Assembly (NCBI GenBank): GCA_038373865.1
Contig: JAXGGA010001114.1
Span: 62,001 to 126,000 of the forward strand
Reading direction: 5' to 3'
Source of the DNA: Uloborus plumipes
Lineage: Eukaryota > Arthropoda > Arachnida > Araneae > Uloboridae
Length of the DNA: 64,000 nt
Below are positions 9,951-21,840 of this stretch, one piece after another. Within the stretch, counting starts at the first letter, position 1; each line of letters begins with the position of its first letter. The position numbers and the translations under genes were made by a program. The notes beneath the pieces are model-generated. The model saw nothing but the letters and a program-made list of their open reading frames with translations. It did no database searches and was not told the DNA's origin.

Positions 9951-12523
9951 AGGTAATAATTTCTTGACTTAGAGATAATGCCTTCTGCTCTGGCAAGAAA
10001 GCTAGAAGTTTAGAGATTTTAGGAAAAAAATCCAAAAAAGAGAAAATTACAAAATATTTTAAAATCCACAGAATGATACGCCTTAGTGCTGAAAATTTGA
10101 GACTCTCCGAACACTAATTACGAGGAAAATTTCCGTGTGATCTCTGAGTTGATACCTTCTGCTCTGGCAAGAGGCTTAGATTTTAGAGATTTTTAGAAAA
10201 AAAAAAAAAAAAAAAAAGAGAAAACTTACAAAATATTATACATTTCACCGAATGTTAAGAATTAGTACAAAAAATTTGTGACTTCCTATCACAAACTAAT
10301 ACTTAAAATTTTAAGTGTGTGAGCTAATTACTAATGCTCTGAAAAAAGGCCTGAAATTAGAGAATTTCGTAAAAAAATTCTTAAATGCGAGTTACACATA
10401 TCAAAGCTGCTACATATCTAATGCGCTCCAATATTTCGAATTTTTATCACCTGAATGACAACATCAGACTACCTGTTGAATTGAAATGTGCTCCTCTTGT
10501 TTGTTTATATGGTTAAGTCTATAACGAAGTCAAGTGTTTTAAATATTGGTTCGAAGTCTTATGGCGTGTTTTTCGTAAAGCGAAACGCTCAATTTTTTTC
10601 CAATGAATATTTCTAAATGGGCAATTTTTTGGGTATGCTAAAGACTTTGACTGCATGCTTCCAACCTATGGAGATGTTATAAAATTTTGTGTGCAAGAGA
10701 GATGAATATTTTCTTCAGAAATTACTAGTAATAAGGAGCCTATAGCTTCTCCATTATTGCTGATCGTTTCACAAGAAATATAGTAAACTTGTATAAGGAC
10801 TCGTGCATTGCTGTAATTTCAGAACGTGTTGTTGCAATGATACTTACTTTTCACAAAAGATATGTGGCCATGAAGGCTGTACTTAAAAGAGTCAAACACA
10901 ACGAGAAAACAAGAAATCGACACATGAAATTTAAGGAGGTTGCAGTGAAACTCTTTGATATCGCTGCTTGTAAGTGCCATGATTTGTATTCATGTGTATG
11001 TCCTAAAAAGAAAAGAATTCCGTTGAAAGAAATGCCTTTCTCTCTGATCAAAGGACTACTAGGGTAATGTCCATTGGTGCAGTGGATATTGAAGAAACAA
11101 AGAAACTTCAAAAGAGAGCCAAGAGAAGGTCGCAGGACTCTATTCGCTACTCTTTTGGCTCATCTACTTCAACTTCAGTTCAATCGGAGAATCAAACAAA
11201 GTCATGCATCAAGATACTTTCCAAAAATGTATCTTTACGTAATCGATCCCGTTATTGCTCGGAATGCACTCTTTGCTTCCCCAGAAAACATTCTGTTAAG
11301 GCTAGAGAAAGTGGATCTGTTGATAAAAGACTGAGTGCGCGTATTCCACATCCTGAAGCTTAACTTTGAAGCTGCAGATTATGTTGGTTTGATAGACTGG
11401 AACAATTGCAAAATAACGCCTCCACCAGTTATCCGCAATGTTGCTTTAGACGATCTTCGAAATATGTTGGTTGTTGGAGTTCCATGCGAAAAACGGAAAT
11501 TTATTCAATTCCCTTTCCACACACAGGCCGTTGAACGCATCTTGAAGTTAGCTTCGAAGGCATCAAATCAAGTATGTGGCCAAGCGAAAAGAGACGAGTT
11601 TATTTTGGCTGTTTTAAAATCACGCAACAATATGCCTGCGTTTCAGCATAAAAATAATTACAAATTACAGCTAGTACATGATGTCTCTCTAACTGTAAAT
11701 TCTAAAACGTGAACTGTACATTATGAAGTTTTTAAAATCCATAATTAAGATTTAAATCCATTTTGTAATTTTTTCTTTAATGCATAGAAATTTCTATGAA
11801 AAATGCAGTTCTAATTTTTTGAATACTTGTCTTGAAATTTTCTAACTGCAAAAATACTTTAATTTCTAATCGACCTCATTTCTACATCTAATTAGATTAT
11901 AAATTAAGACCATTCTTTTGGGCTCTTTTATTAAAATCTTTAAGGCTCTTTTGCCTAAAATTCAAGTATTTTGCTATAGAGGAAGACATTAATTCAGTGT
12001 CACGAAATTTTGCTCAGATATTAATCTTTTGGGTTCTTTTACCTGAAATTCAAGTCTTTTGCCATAGCGGAAGACATTAACTTAGAATCCCGAAGTTTTG
12101 TTCTGATATTAGCGTCAAGAAGTCACAAATTTTTTGCCCTATTTCTTGATATTCGGTGAAATTTAAAATATTTTGTAAGTTTTCTCTTTTTTTGATTTTT
12201 TTCCTAAAAATCTCTAAAATCCAATCCTCTTGCCAGAGCAGAAGATATTAACTCAGAGTCAGGAAATTTTTCTCAGTAATTAGTATTTGGAAGTCACAAA
12301 TTTTCAGCACTAAGGCGTAACATTCTGTGGATTTTAAAATATTTTGTAAATTTTCTCTTTTTTCGATTTTTTTCCAAAAATCTCTAAACTTCAAGCCTCT
12401 TGCCAGAGCAGAAGGCATTAACTCAGAGTCAAAAAATTTTACCCAGTAATTTGTGTTGGAGAGTCACAAATTTTTCGCACTAAGGCTAATTGCTTTGTAG
12501 AAATTCGATTTTTTCGGGACACC

Positions 12524-12524
<1 letters not shown>
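9951..12524. mobile_element. Decayed DNA transposon with subterminal repeat arrays and a related transposase
   Basis: Both ends carry several copies of a block of about 180-190 bp in opposite orientation. The block contains CTTCTGCTCTGGCAAGA (+ strand at about 9981 and 10158) or its inverse TCTTGCCAGAGCAGAAG (about 12228 and 12398). The right end is complete, ending CGGGACACCC beside (AT)n, so the inverted reading begins GGGTGTCCCG. The left end lacks this terminal stretch and starts inside the block at the (AT)n tract, so it is truncated. The transposase remnant lies between, on the + strand. Confidence 0.7.
10789..11712 (+). pseudogene. Transposase pseudogene, C-terminal half
   Basis: Three overlapping + strand open segments in shifting frames make up the remnant. 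The first (10789-11067) ends CPKKKRIPLKEMPFSLIKG. The second gives MSIGAVDIEETKKLQKR. The third (11335-11712) reads LIDWNNCKITPPPVIRN, then QFPFHTQAVERILKLASKAS, NQVCGQAKRDEFILAVLKSR and NMPAFQHKNNYKLQ. The last block matches, from memory, the C-terminal signature of widespread uncharacterised arthropod transposases (HTQAVER...VCG...RD.FI...R..MP.F). The 125-residue final segment is uninterrupted. The N-terminal catalytic part was not found, so this copy is dead. It is related to the pseudogene in the neighbouring 1357-9691 element. Confidence 0.6.

Positions 12525-12556
<32 letters not shown>
12525..12556. repeat. (AT)n microsatellite
   Basis: Simple AT repeat immediately outside the right end of the 9951-12524 element. 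It mirrors the AT tract on the left side. Confidence 0.9.
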
Positions 12557-13840
12557 CATTCTAACGCTTACCTTTTCCCAGCTATAGTTAAATGAACACA
12601 GACATGTTTGGTATAATACTAATTCAGTGAGTAGTAAAATTTGTAACCTCTTATGAAAAGATGAAAAATAAAATAAAAATTAATCTTAGAATCCAAACCT
12701 TGCTCTAAAAAATATGCACAAGTACAAGTTTTTTTTTTGACGTTTATATTAAGTTAATTTTGCGCACACTTAAAACCGCAACTAATGAATCAACTTTTGA
12801 TAAACATACGAGTACGAAAAAATTATTGAAAACGATGTCTTTACATCTTTTTTGAGTCAGATAATTCAATTGCAGTTAATATAATGAACATAAATGTATA
12901 AAAGAGACAGTTATATTATACCTTGAGAAACATGTCCTTATTTAGTCTAAATGACTGCAGTAAATACGTTGTATTACATTTCAATTTACACGTAGTGTGA
13001 CATACCCTGCTTACAATGTTTACTAGAGCAAAAGTAATTCTACAAGCATAGAAAATTGATTATACTAATTTCAAAATTGCGGATAGTTTCTATACTTAAA
13101 CAGTTTAATGTCATTGATTCTTCTTTCTCAAGTGTACTATTAATCCTTTAAACCATCTAATCGCTCGTTACCGAACACCGTCTAAAGTCATAAAACTAAT
13201 TTTCTGTTTTCGTAAAGTGACTCTGGGCCGCACTTAGGTTTTAATAAAACGAATGACTGCCATTTTTCTTTCGGCAAAACCGACTATAGAGGGAAAGTTA
13301 ATTCCCTTAATGCATTTTTATGATCAGTTAATGTACTGAGCGAATAGTATTCACAATATGAAAAATAGTTTTGAACATTTATGTTTTTTTTTGTGTTCAA
13401 GTTGAATACATTTTAGCTACTTTGTATATACTTAGGAGTTATTAGATTTCGAAATTAGAGTTAGCGCAACATATTACATATTAATTTGCATTTTACCTGA
13501 GATAAAGTAACTTGCTATGTGGCAGGAAATTCTAGATTTATTTTCTATAATATTTATTTAATTTGTGTAAAGTTAATGCAAGTGCAAAAAAATTTCATTA
13601 TTTTCAAAAAAGACATTTAAAAGCCACAAAAATCATAGTAGGATCGAACCCACGAACTCTAACTGCGCCACTGTTTTAATATTCTATTGCTATTAATTGA
13701 AGTAATGTGAAAAAAAACATAAAAAATATCGATTTATTTTTTTAAATGATAAACAATTTTTAGACCATGGGTCTATTTTTCGCCAATAATCAGCACAATC
13801 TTTAAAATGAGGGGAAAATCATGGAATTTGATAAACAAAT
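12557..13840. other. Unannotated AT-rich DNA
   Basis: No gene, inverted repeat or known element was recognised in this stretch. Confidence 0.4.
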
Positions 13841-14221
13841 CGCACCCTTGCTACAAAAGTGCCACAACTCAAAAAACTACGTTTCCAGGAATTGCAAAAA
13901 ACTGTTCCCGGGCTGACTAGGCACATTTTAGTATTTTTGAATTTGTCAATATGAAGACCGATACATCTCAAACTATGATCGTTAGTTACGCACGTTACTC
14001 TACGACGGCTGGACGACAACTCAAGATGTGGCATTTCAGTGGAAGGGGTCCTATGCATCTTGATAACAACAAAGCGCCATAAATGCCTTCTGGCGGCTGA
14101 TTTTTCAATGCAACTTCTGGCTCTTTTGAAGATTAGTAGAGACGTATAAACTACGTCTAATGACGGTCATAACTCAAAAATTACAATTTTTGAGTTGTGG
14201 CACTTTTGTAGCAAGGGTGCG
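13841..14221. mobile_element. 381-bp MITE with perfect 35-bp TIRs
   Basis: The left end CGCACCCTTGCTACAAAAGT continues through GCCACAACTCAAAAA and is repeated exactly in inverse at the right end. AAAT flanks both sides, which fits a 4-bp target duplication. No coding capacity. The exact match of the ends suggests a fairly recent insertion. The superfamily is unknown. Confidence 0.85.
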
Positions 14222-15067
14222 AAATGAGGAAGATCTCGCTTGGCGACATAAAAACAGGCTAAAGAAATAATACATAAGATTATATTAAAAAAAATGATGC
14301 CTTACATTTGATGCCACACCATTATATAAATCTTTTTGCTTCTGCGTAGATTGTTAAATTTTTCAGACTCAATTACATGTTCGCAAGTACGTCATTATTT
14401 TACTGAATGGCTAGTAAAATTGCTCTGTCTTTTCTACAAGGCACAAAATTTACATCATGAATTTATTTTGCTGATTGCGTGTCTTTCTTCAGCAGGTTCT
14501 GTGATGTAATTGAGCGATTTAAATGAAATGAGATACTTCGTAAAATTACACTTGATTGCTGATGATTATTTTTTGTTTCCTTTGAATATAAAGCAGTTTT
14601 ATTAAAGTAGTCACACAGTAGTGTTTTGGGTATATCTGCAAAGTAGAATCATAAGCATTATTTTTTATACCTGAGAATGAACCGCTAAAAAAGTGGTAAA
14701 CATATTCGTTAGGTTTTTGTTATTTATAGTGGTAGTTATTTTTAAAGAAAATGAATTTTAGTTATAATAAATTAAAGTAGCATTGGTCAAACCCTTCTTT
14801 TTATACATCATTCATTATTTACTTTATATTGCTATAGAAATTTCATTTCGAAAAATATAATTTTTCAATGTTTTATTTTTAGCTTTATTCATTTTATTCT
14901 TGTAAGAAACCAGACACTATCTTCTTTCAGGCACTTTTCAAAAGTGTACCACTAATAATGCAGTCAGTAAGAATTGACATATTTTATAGAGAAAGAAAAT
15001 ATGTAACAGCAGGCATTTTGCGTTTACTGAAGAGAAGAAACCAGAAGGGACAAAACATATTTGTTCG

Positions 15068-15101
<34 letters not shown>

Positions 15102-15139
15102 GCTATAAAACTGTATGAGCTTTTAAATTACTGATGATA
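14222..15139. other. Unannotated AT-rich DNA with a poly(A) tract
   Basis: A poly(A) run of about 29 bases lies near 15070-15098. No SINE body or gene was recognised next to it. Confidence 0.4.
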
Positions 15140-15856
15140 CGAGATTTTTTTTTTTCTTCTCAAGGTCCGATAGGCTATAAAATAAAAAAGAATGAATATA
15201 CAAAAAATACTTGATTGTCAAAAGTAATGATCAAAGTAGGTTTTTTCTTAGCATAATCACCTTGACGTTTGAAGCATTTGTTATATCTGTGAACGAACTT
15301 TATAGTTGCCTCCTCTTAAAATGTTTCCCTCAATATTGGAAGTGAGTTGTGACGAAGTCTTTGAGTCCCACGTTACTTTGGAAACACGATGCCTTTCCAG
15401 ACCCTAAAACAAACAAAGAGGACTGTTGACTTCTGGAATTATTCTGATACTTAGAAATGCCCCTACTCATAGCGCTCGTGTAAGACAACGGCTCCTTCAG
15501 CAATTTCAATGGGATATTTTTGAACACCCACCATTTAGTCCCGACTGAGCGCCAAATGACTTGTTCCCTGAACTGAAGCAGGGGCTTGGGGTGTGGAAAA
15601 GGCATCGTGTTTCCGAACCTACGTGGAACTCAAAGACACCTTCACAACTAATGTCCAATCATTGGCGGAAACATTTTACGAGAAGTGTATTTATTATAAA
15701 GCTAGTTGACAGATATAACAAATACTTCAATCGTCAAGGTGATTAGGTAGAGAAGAAACCTACGCTATACATTACTTTTGATAATAAATTATTTTTTGTA
15801 TATTCATTCGTTTTTATTTTATAGCCTATCGGACCTTTAAAAAAAGCAAACCCTCG
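15140..15856. mobile_element. Palindromic (two-3'-ended) mariner remnant
   Basis: The ends are mariner-like: TA then CGAG... at left, and ...CCCTCG then TA at right. The sequence AAGGTCCGATAGGC is inverted at both sides. Both arms (15140-15404 and about 15588-15856) derive from the same 3' end of a mariner: the right arm encodes a mariner C terminus, and the left arm is the inverted copy of it. The centre, on the + strand, encodes part of the catalytic domain. It is therefore a rearranged, non-autonomous element. Confidence 0.8.
15449..15745 (+). pseudogene. Mariner transposase C-terminal fragment
   Basis: The + strand reads NAPTHSARVRQRLLQQFQWD, then FEHPPFSPD, a stop, and APNDLFPELKQGLG. 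It continues to KLVDRYNKYFNRQGD and a stop. In mariner transposases the second catalytic D lies in DNARPH and the third in HPPYSPDLAP. Here the first motif is degraded to NAPTH, while the third D is visible in FSPD. RYxKxxxxxGD is the usual C terminus. The N-terminal DNA-binding region is absent, and a stop interrupts the catalytic motif, so it is dead. Confidence 0.8.
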
Positions 15857-16660
15857 TAGTTTTCGTGTTTTTGGGAGGCTTTTCAGTTAACTAAATAAAT
15901 GTATGATGACCCCACCTTCCAAAGATTTTCAAATGCATGCAAAACTAACAGTAGATATAACAACTTATCCAACTGGATAGAAAAATTTTGAATTTAATAC
16001 AAATGGAATAAAATGGGGAGCCCATAGGTAGAAAATCGCCTTAGATACACTGATCTCTTCTACTGATTACAAAGTGTGGTTATAACATCTGCAATTGTTC
16101 CTATTCTATAGAAAAAGTAAAAGTTTTATTAAAGCATCTATGGAAAGTTTCTGGCAGACGACTGCTGAACTTATGATTTTCTTGTTTATACTTGTAAAAC
16201 AAAAGTATGTTCATAGTTAATATGTATTTTGTTAATTTATGAAAAATGCTGAAGAGATTTTTTATAAATGCAAAAGACAAAATAAAATAATGTTATTATT
16301 TATCAATACCATACAAAATTATTTTCGTATATAACCGCCTAACATCTAAAACATCACAATATTTACTTATGTATTATCTATATTTGTGAAAATCATCTAT
16401 TATTTTAAGGTACTTTGGTTTGGAATTTTAGGTAGTTCTTTACCGTGAAATTAAAAAATTTCACAAAAATGCATCACATCATTCATAAAAAGTATTTAGA
16501 AGACTTCAGCATGTTTTGTGTAGCTGCAACGAGTTGTTGTCATATTGTTTTGCTTAGTTGTCTTCACATTCGCAAATTTTGCGTTCTATTTTCAGACAAG
16601 TTATTGTTTACTATATTTGCATTACACTTTCATAATTAATTTAGAATTTTGTACTTACAG
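15857..16660. other. Intron of the frequenin gene upstream of the first visible exon
   Basis: AT-rich intronic DNA ending in the acceptor TACTTACAG at 16660. No upstream frequenin exon was found here or earlier in the window, so this intron is long. Confidence 0.55.
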
Positions 16661-16749
16661 GGGCATTCAAATTGTATGACGTCGATAACGATGGTTACAT
16701 TACACGAGAAGAAATGTATAGCATTGTAGACGCCATCTATCAAATGTTG
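16661..16749 (+). CDS. Frq (NCS-1): Frequenin / NCS-1, exon with EF-hand 3
   Basis: This coding exon follows the acceptor ACTTACAG. It starts in the middle of a Trp codon (GG then GCA TTC) and ends CAA ATG TTG before the donor GTAAGT. It encodes [20 protein letters not shown] and IVDAIYQML. The loop [12 protein letters not shown] has Asp at positions 1, 3 and 5, Thr at 9 and Glu at 12, a canonical calcium-binding EF-hand. In the NCS family this is EF-hand 3. The residues match, from memory, arthropod frequenin ([24 protein letters not shown]) better than vertebrate NCS-1. Frequenin is an N-myristoylated calcium sensor that tunes synaptic transmission. The myristoylated N terminus and EF-hands 1-2 are encoded upstream of the window. 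Confidence 0.93.
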
Positions 16750-19700
16750 GTAAGTTTTCTGCAGCAATCGTACATAGCTAGTCAAATTTGCACTTTTTTA
16801 ATGCTTTTTTAAATTCATATTAATTAAATAAATGAAAAATATACATTAAAAGTGTCCCAAAACTAAGCAATTTTAGTAGCAAGTGTTATAAATGTTTTTT
16901 GGAACAGTTGACAAAGCTAGTGAAAATGTACTTCAAATTACTTTTTACTTTGAATGACTTCAGGTATGTGCTAAACTCTTGCTCTTAAATTATTAGAGTT
17001 TGGCTAAATTTGACGAAATGCATTTTACTTGCACCCAAAGTTACCCCTTTTCTCAAAACTCTGCCTTGTAGCTGTTAAATAACCTAAGTATTATTTTACT
17101 GGTAAGCTGACCTCCAATATTGGCAAGGTTTATCTCATTTTCAAGTTAAAAAATGTGGGTAGTGAATTACTTTCAAAATAGTTCTTTAAAAATAGTCCAA
17201 CTCAAATCCACGTCAGTTACTCTTTCTTATTACCCGGAAAACATTGCTAATGTCCTAGGGCAATTTCACAGAGCAACACTATACATGGCTCTTAAAACAC
17301 AATCAAGTTTACAAACCTTACTTATATTGAAATAGAAAACTTCAGTTATATTAAAAAATTAAGTTGCTCTGAAGACTTCAGTGTTAAGTTAGAGTAGTTT
17401 GGCAAATATCTTAGCTCACTCGTATAGAAATACCCTTTGTGGATTGTTGTTGTCAGACAGAAATGGAGGTTTTAGTCATTCCACAGCTTACAGACATGAT
17501 TTTTAAGCGAGTTCATTTCACTCGAAGTAAAGCCTAATGGATTTTTCTCAAATTAATACTATCTACTGACCACTGTTGTGATTTTGAATGTAATCTAAAA
17601 GTTTGTAGGCAACTGGTTATTGATCCAAATAATTCCACCCATTGTCTCACTCCAAAAGTAGGTTTTGAATGCGTCCGCTCTTCAACGTTACTTTTATACG
17701 CTTAACAATTTTAGATAACTGTATCTCAACTTTCCTGTCTTGGGATAACTACTCATTTTGCAGGAGAAACCATCTTGAATTCCACTAGTTACCAACTAAA
17801 ATTTCCGAACGACCATTGCTGGAGCAGGATTTGAACAGCGCATCACAAGCAGACTCTGAAAAATTAAAAAACATACATCTCAATTAGCTCAGCTGATAAA
17901 ATTACAACGAATATGCCAATCTTTGAAGACTTGGTTAATTTTAACTCGCACTAAAACGTTTTAACCTGTGTGGATACTTTCTACCAAATTTGTCGTCCCA
18001 ACTATAATTTAAAAACCACTTTTTCTATGGGAAAACTGGCTTAGAAACCATACGTACAAGAAGGCTTAGTCGACTAAAGAATCTAGTGATTTGTTTCCGA
18101 CGAACGCCAAATGCAGTCTAATATAATGCAGTCTACAAATGTATTTTTATTGTGTTTAAGACTTTCTTGAATGCATATTTGCTTGAAATAAAATTTGCTG
18201 TAATAAACAGGAATTATGAGACAAGCATTTGACTTTCAAAATCCATTCATAACGCGATTGTGTAGGAAACACATCTTTACGAAAACAAGTGCAAAATATG
18301 CATTAAAATTAAGAACAATAGAGAGCTCAAAAAACCTGCTGATGTTGCCCAGTTAAAAAGAAAAAGAAAGGACGGAAATATAATCATTGCTTGCAAGTAA
18401 CTCTTTTCTTCCTTCTCTTATTTAAAGGAAAGAGGTTTAATGCATTAAATTATTTCATTAAGGAACAATAGAAGGATTTATTTTGTTTTATGTAGCTAAA
18501 AATGTGGAGGCACAAAAACCTTAAAACACTAAAATACCAATGCATGTTTTGATGCTGAAGAAACGTTATTAACTATTGTTTGTATTTGCAGTTTATTAAA
18601 CTATTTCCCAAATCTCATTAAAAAAGAGAAACCCGTATAAGTTATGTTTACGTTATCTAATAAATAGTGATAAATACACAAAATAAAAATATTGCAGATT
18701 AAATCCGTTTTGTATTTCTGTAAAATGTTTCTTCAAAAGAAAAGTTTCCTACAAAGCATTCTTAAACAAAATTTCTCATTTTCTTAGAAAAGCGCAGTCA
18801 GTTTCATTTGCATTCCCCACAAACATATTTTTCATATACTTTTCCTTAAGGCTAGAAAGCTGGTTTGGTAGTTTAAATTGTTTACAGATGAATGTTTCTG
18901 CCTTATTTGCATTTCAAATGACTGCGAACGATAATTTCAACAAACAGAAATTCCTAACTTTATGTTTACTTCCACAAAAATAAATTGCCAGAAAGCTTCC
19001 TCTGTTAGGTGATTATCTTTTTTCATTTTCTGCTCAAAGTTGTACTTTTTGGCTTTTAACTACGGAAAAGGAGAAAAAAATGACGAATGTTTGAGTTGCA
19101 TTTTCTTAGAATCATGTTTATGAGGCAGGTTTTTTATTTTAAAGATGCGAAAATACATGTGTATATGTAAAATTTGAAACCTAAAGTTCTCAAAAACTTT
19201 TTAAAATTTTGCTATTTTTTTATTTATTTTGTAAGGAATTCTTCTTTAGTTCTGTTGTATCAGTCTCAGTGCTTTCTTTCTACGTTACCCCCCTCCCCCC
19301 ACCCCAATTTTTGCATCCAAAGTTTCAATTTTTTAAACTGTGATAGTAGCCGTTTAACATTCTTAACTTTATCTTACTTGTGAGTTTTATCCAGGTTTTG
19401 ATTTTGTATCAACCTTTCTGTATGCAGATTGTTTGCTATTTTGTACCTTTTGAGTTTGTTACAAATTGAAATATCGTATATCCAGTGCAAAAAGATGTGA
19501 TTGGAAATCACTTTTTGAAGAGATGCATTTACTACTGAAACTAAAATTTTGAAACGTATTTGCTATTATACTTAACATGCATCTGAGGTCAATTGATATT
19601 TTACATCGTTATAATCTTCGGTAAGGGCAGTATTGTTTCAAAACAAATGTATAGGTTTGTGTAATAATTATGTAAGCGTCTCATAAGTCAGTTCCCGTTA

Positions 19701-20077
19701 TTGATTGAATTATCCGGAATAATTTGCAAATTAAAGTTAAGAGACGACTTAATGACACGAAGGACTCATAAATTTTTTTTAAATTCTGAATTGGCTACTA
19801 TTTCTATTTTCCTTTGAGTTTTGACCCTGTTGCACTGGATGTTGATATCCTTAAAAAGTACTTAGAGCCTAAAACTGGAAATCTAATAAAATTTAAAAAA
19901 AAAAAAAAAAAACCTAAAAAATTGGCCTTGTACTATATTTGGTAGACTAATACTATTTAGATACATTTTAAGTAATTTAAATTTTTTAATTAATACATAA
20001 AAAAACTACTTGTTTTCTTTACAAAGAAACAGAGTTGCTAAATCATATTACAAATTGTGTTTTATTCTGTATTTTAG
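16750..20077 (+). other. Frequenin intron, 3,328 bp
   Basis: It is bounded by donor GTAAGT and acceptor ATTTTAG. The content is AT-rich with short poly(A) runs (for example 19890-19910). No inverted-repeat element or internal gene was recognised. Confidence 0.85.
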
Positions 20078-20155
20078 GGTAGTCAAGCCAAAGTGGAAGA
20101 TTCAGAAGATGATCCCAAAAAGAGAGTAGACAGGATTTTCGAACAATTGGACAAA
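20078..20155 (+). CDS. Frq (NCS-1): Frequenin / NCS-1, exon between EF-hands 3 and 4
   Basis: A 78-bp phase-0 exon of exactly 26 codons, from GGT to AAA, between acceptor TTTTAG and donor GTAATT. It encodes GSQAKVEDSEDDPKKRVDRI followed by FEQLDK. This is the acidic linker and entering helix of EF-hand 4. The linker is the variable part of frequenins. PKKRVDRIF.Q.DK matches the family pattern (P.KRV.KIF.QMDKN). The intron splits the EF-hand 4 loop after its first two residues (DK). Confidence 0.93.
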
Positions 20156-20963
20156 GTAATTTTCAAAAGCTTCTTTCACGTTTTATGTTTAAATTTTGAA
20201 TTAATGAGCTGCCTAATTTTGCAGAATACATTCTAGATTTTGCTATCTAGATTTAATATGTTGTTCAGGCAATATTGTGATACTTTAATATAAATAACCA
20301 GCATATTTTACTATTTTGTACTTATAACAATGTGTGGCTTCATAATTTGACTAACGTTTATAGGAACTATGTTTTATCAAACAGGTTAAAAAAAATCAGT
20401 ATTTGAATGTTACATTTAAATCAGCAATTCATATTAAATTGTAAAAATACCTGCTAGTCTGTTTTTAGTGATATGTACCTACACATTTTTAGTTTTAGTT
20501 ATGTGTCTTGTGATACTTAGCAATTATCTTTAAATTTTTTAAATATTATTTTTACCGACTAATGAACCTACGTGGCGCAATTTAATAATTTTATTAAATA
20601 TTTTAGCCTTTAATTTAAATAAAAGTTTATTACCAATTGATCATACGTTTTTTTTTCACATTTGGTGTAATTAATATTCTATGTGAAGTTAATAACTACA
20701 GTCGAAACCGCTTAATGGAATAACCATTTTGCCACGAAAAAGTATTCTAATAAGCGGGATATTCCATTATCCGGGATGAAAATGATGCATTTTAATGGTT
20801 TGGTACATTAAAAACGTATTACATTAAGCGGGATATTCTTTTAAGCGATATTCTAATAAGCGGGCTCGACTGTATTTTAATTTAAAAAACAAAAAATAGC
20901 GGATACGACTTCTGTTTCTTCTGTAACTATTAATAACTCATGCACTTTCCTCTTGCTTTTCAG
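20156..20963 (+). other. Frequenin intron, 808 bp, carrying a MITE
   Basis: Donor GTAATT and acceptor CTTTTCAG. A 174-bp pogo-like MITE lies at 20699-20872. The rest is AT-rich with nothing else recognised. Confidence 0.85.
20699..20872. mobile_element. 174-bp pogo/Tigger-like MITE
   Basis: The ends CAGTCGAAACCGCTTAAT and (inverted) CAGTCGAGCCCGCTTATTAG are flanked by TA on both sides. CAGT-type ends with TA duplications are typical of pogo/Tigger derivatives. Short AAGCGGGATATTC motifs recur inside. It sits in the last coding intron of the frequenin gene. Confidence 0.85.
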
Positions 20964-21056
20964 AATCACGACAACCAGCTTTCTTTAGAGGAATTCAAAG
21001 AAGGCTCGAAACATGATCCGAAGATTGTTCAGGCATTGACGCTGTACGCTCCTTAA
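20964..21056 (+). CDS. Frq (NCS-1): Frequenin / NCS-1, last coding exon with EF-hand 4
   Basis: After acceptor CTTTTCAG it encodes [20 protein letters not shown] and then [10 protein letters not shown], with a TAA stop at 21054-21056. With DK from the previous exon the loop is [12 protein letters not shown]. It has D, N and D at positions 1, 3 and 5, Ser at 9 and Glu at 12, so EF-hand 4 should bind calcium. EEF.EGSK.DP.IVQAL is the frequenin C-terminal signature. The tail LTLYAP differs from the LSLGG-type ends I recall from flies. The three exons make a continuous frame with no stop, so the gene appears intact here. Confidence 0.93.
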   Translation, partial: NHDNQLSLEEFKEGSKHDPKIVQALTLYAP

Positions 21057-21304
21057 CCGCTCCTCTTCTTTTTTCCTAGCGTTCCACCAGAAGCACAAGA
21101 AGACACTCCACACAGACTCTTCGCACATATCACTCCCCCCTCAATCGTTTCGCAATCCGAAGCTCGTCAACCTTTGCCTCATGACTTGATACTTATAGAG
21201 CAAGAGCCCATGAACACCAAACTTGTGTCACCAAGGCCCAAAAGTTTCCTACGTAAGCACACCATTTCTGGTGAGAACGGTTGGCTATTAGTTAAGCAGA
21301 ATTG
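21057..21304 (+). other. Probable frequenin 3' UTR
   Basis: Directly follows the stop codon and is less AT-rich than its surroundings. The end of the transcript cannot be set from sequence alone. No clear poly(A) signal was seen before the foldback repeat at 21305. Any longer UTR would include the transposons that follow. Confidence 0.4.
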
Positions 21305-21825
21305 TGTTGGCTTTGGCAGGAAACAGGTAGCACAGGTGCGTCAAGAACTAAACATCATAGAGTCATTCTGTGTTCAGGGACCTCGTCGTTTTCATCCTAC
21401 CATCTCCGATGAAAACGAAATTTTTTACAGGTGCAGACATGCCTTTGAAACTAACCTATGCACGTTTTTAGCTTCCAAGTCTCAAACTTGGAGGAGCTAA
21501 GAAAAATAAAAAAAAGGGCTCCAAAATGGCGGTTAAGCTTTGTTAAGCGAATTGTCATGTTTAGACTAAGCCACCGTTGGTGGCCATTTTGGATCAACAC
21601 CTTCTTTCTTTTCTTTTGAGGTATCCTAGTTACTCATGGTACGAATCTTGGAAGCTGAAATTTGCATAGGTTAATTTCAAAGGCATGTCTGCACCTCTCC
21701 AAAATGTCCTCCGAATCGGAGATGGTAAAGGTGGGGACCACCAGGTCACGTGACATGGAATGACTCTGATTTTTTCACAGTAATTTTACGGTCCTTTGTA
21801 GCCTGTGTCCTGTCAAAGCCAGCGC
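21305..21825. mobile_element. Foldback-type inverted repeat element
   Basis: Two imperfect inverted arms of about 180 bp lie at about 21305-21480 and 21640-21825. The left arm starts GTTGGCTTTGGCAGGAAACA. The right arm in inverse starts GCTGGCTTTGACAGGACACA. Shared inner blocks include CATCTCCGAT and GTGCAGACATGCCTTTGAAA. No coding capacity and no clear target duplication. The open frame across 21174-21500 is likely incidental. Confidence 0.65.
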
Positions 21826-21840
21826 TACTCAGCTAAACTA

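Noticed and set aside
21174..21500. 108-aa open frame after the frequenin stop
   Set aside because: Half of it lies in a foldback arm, no domain is visible, and it is better read as UTR and repeat.
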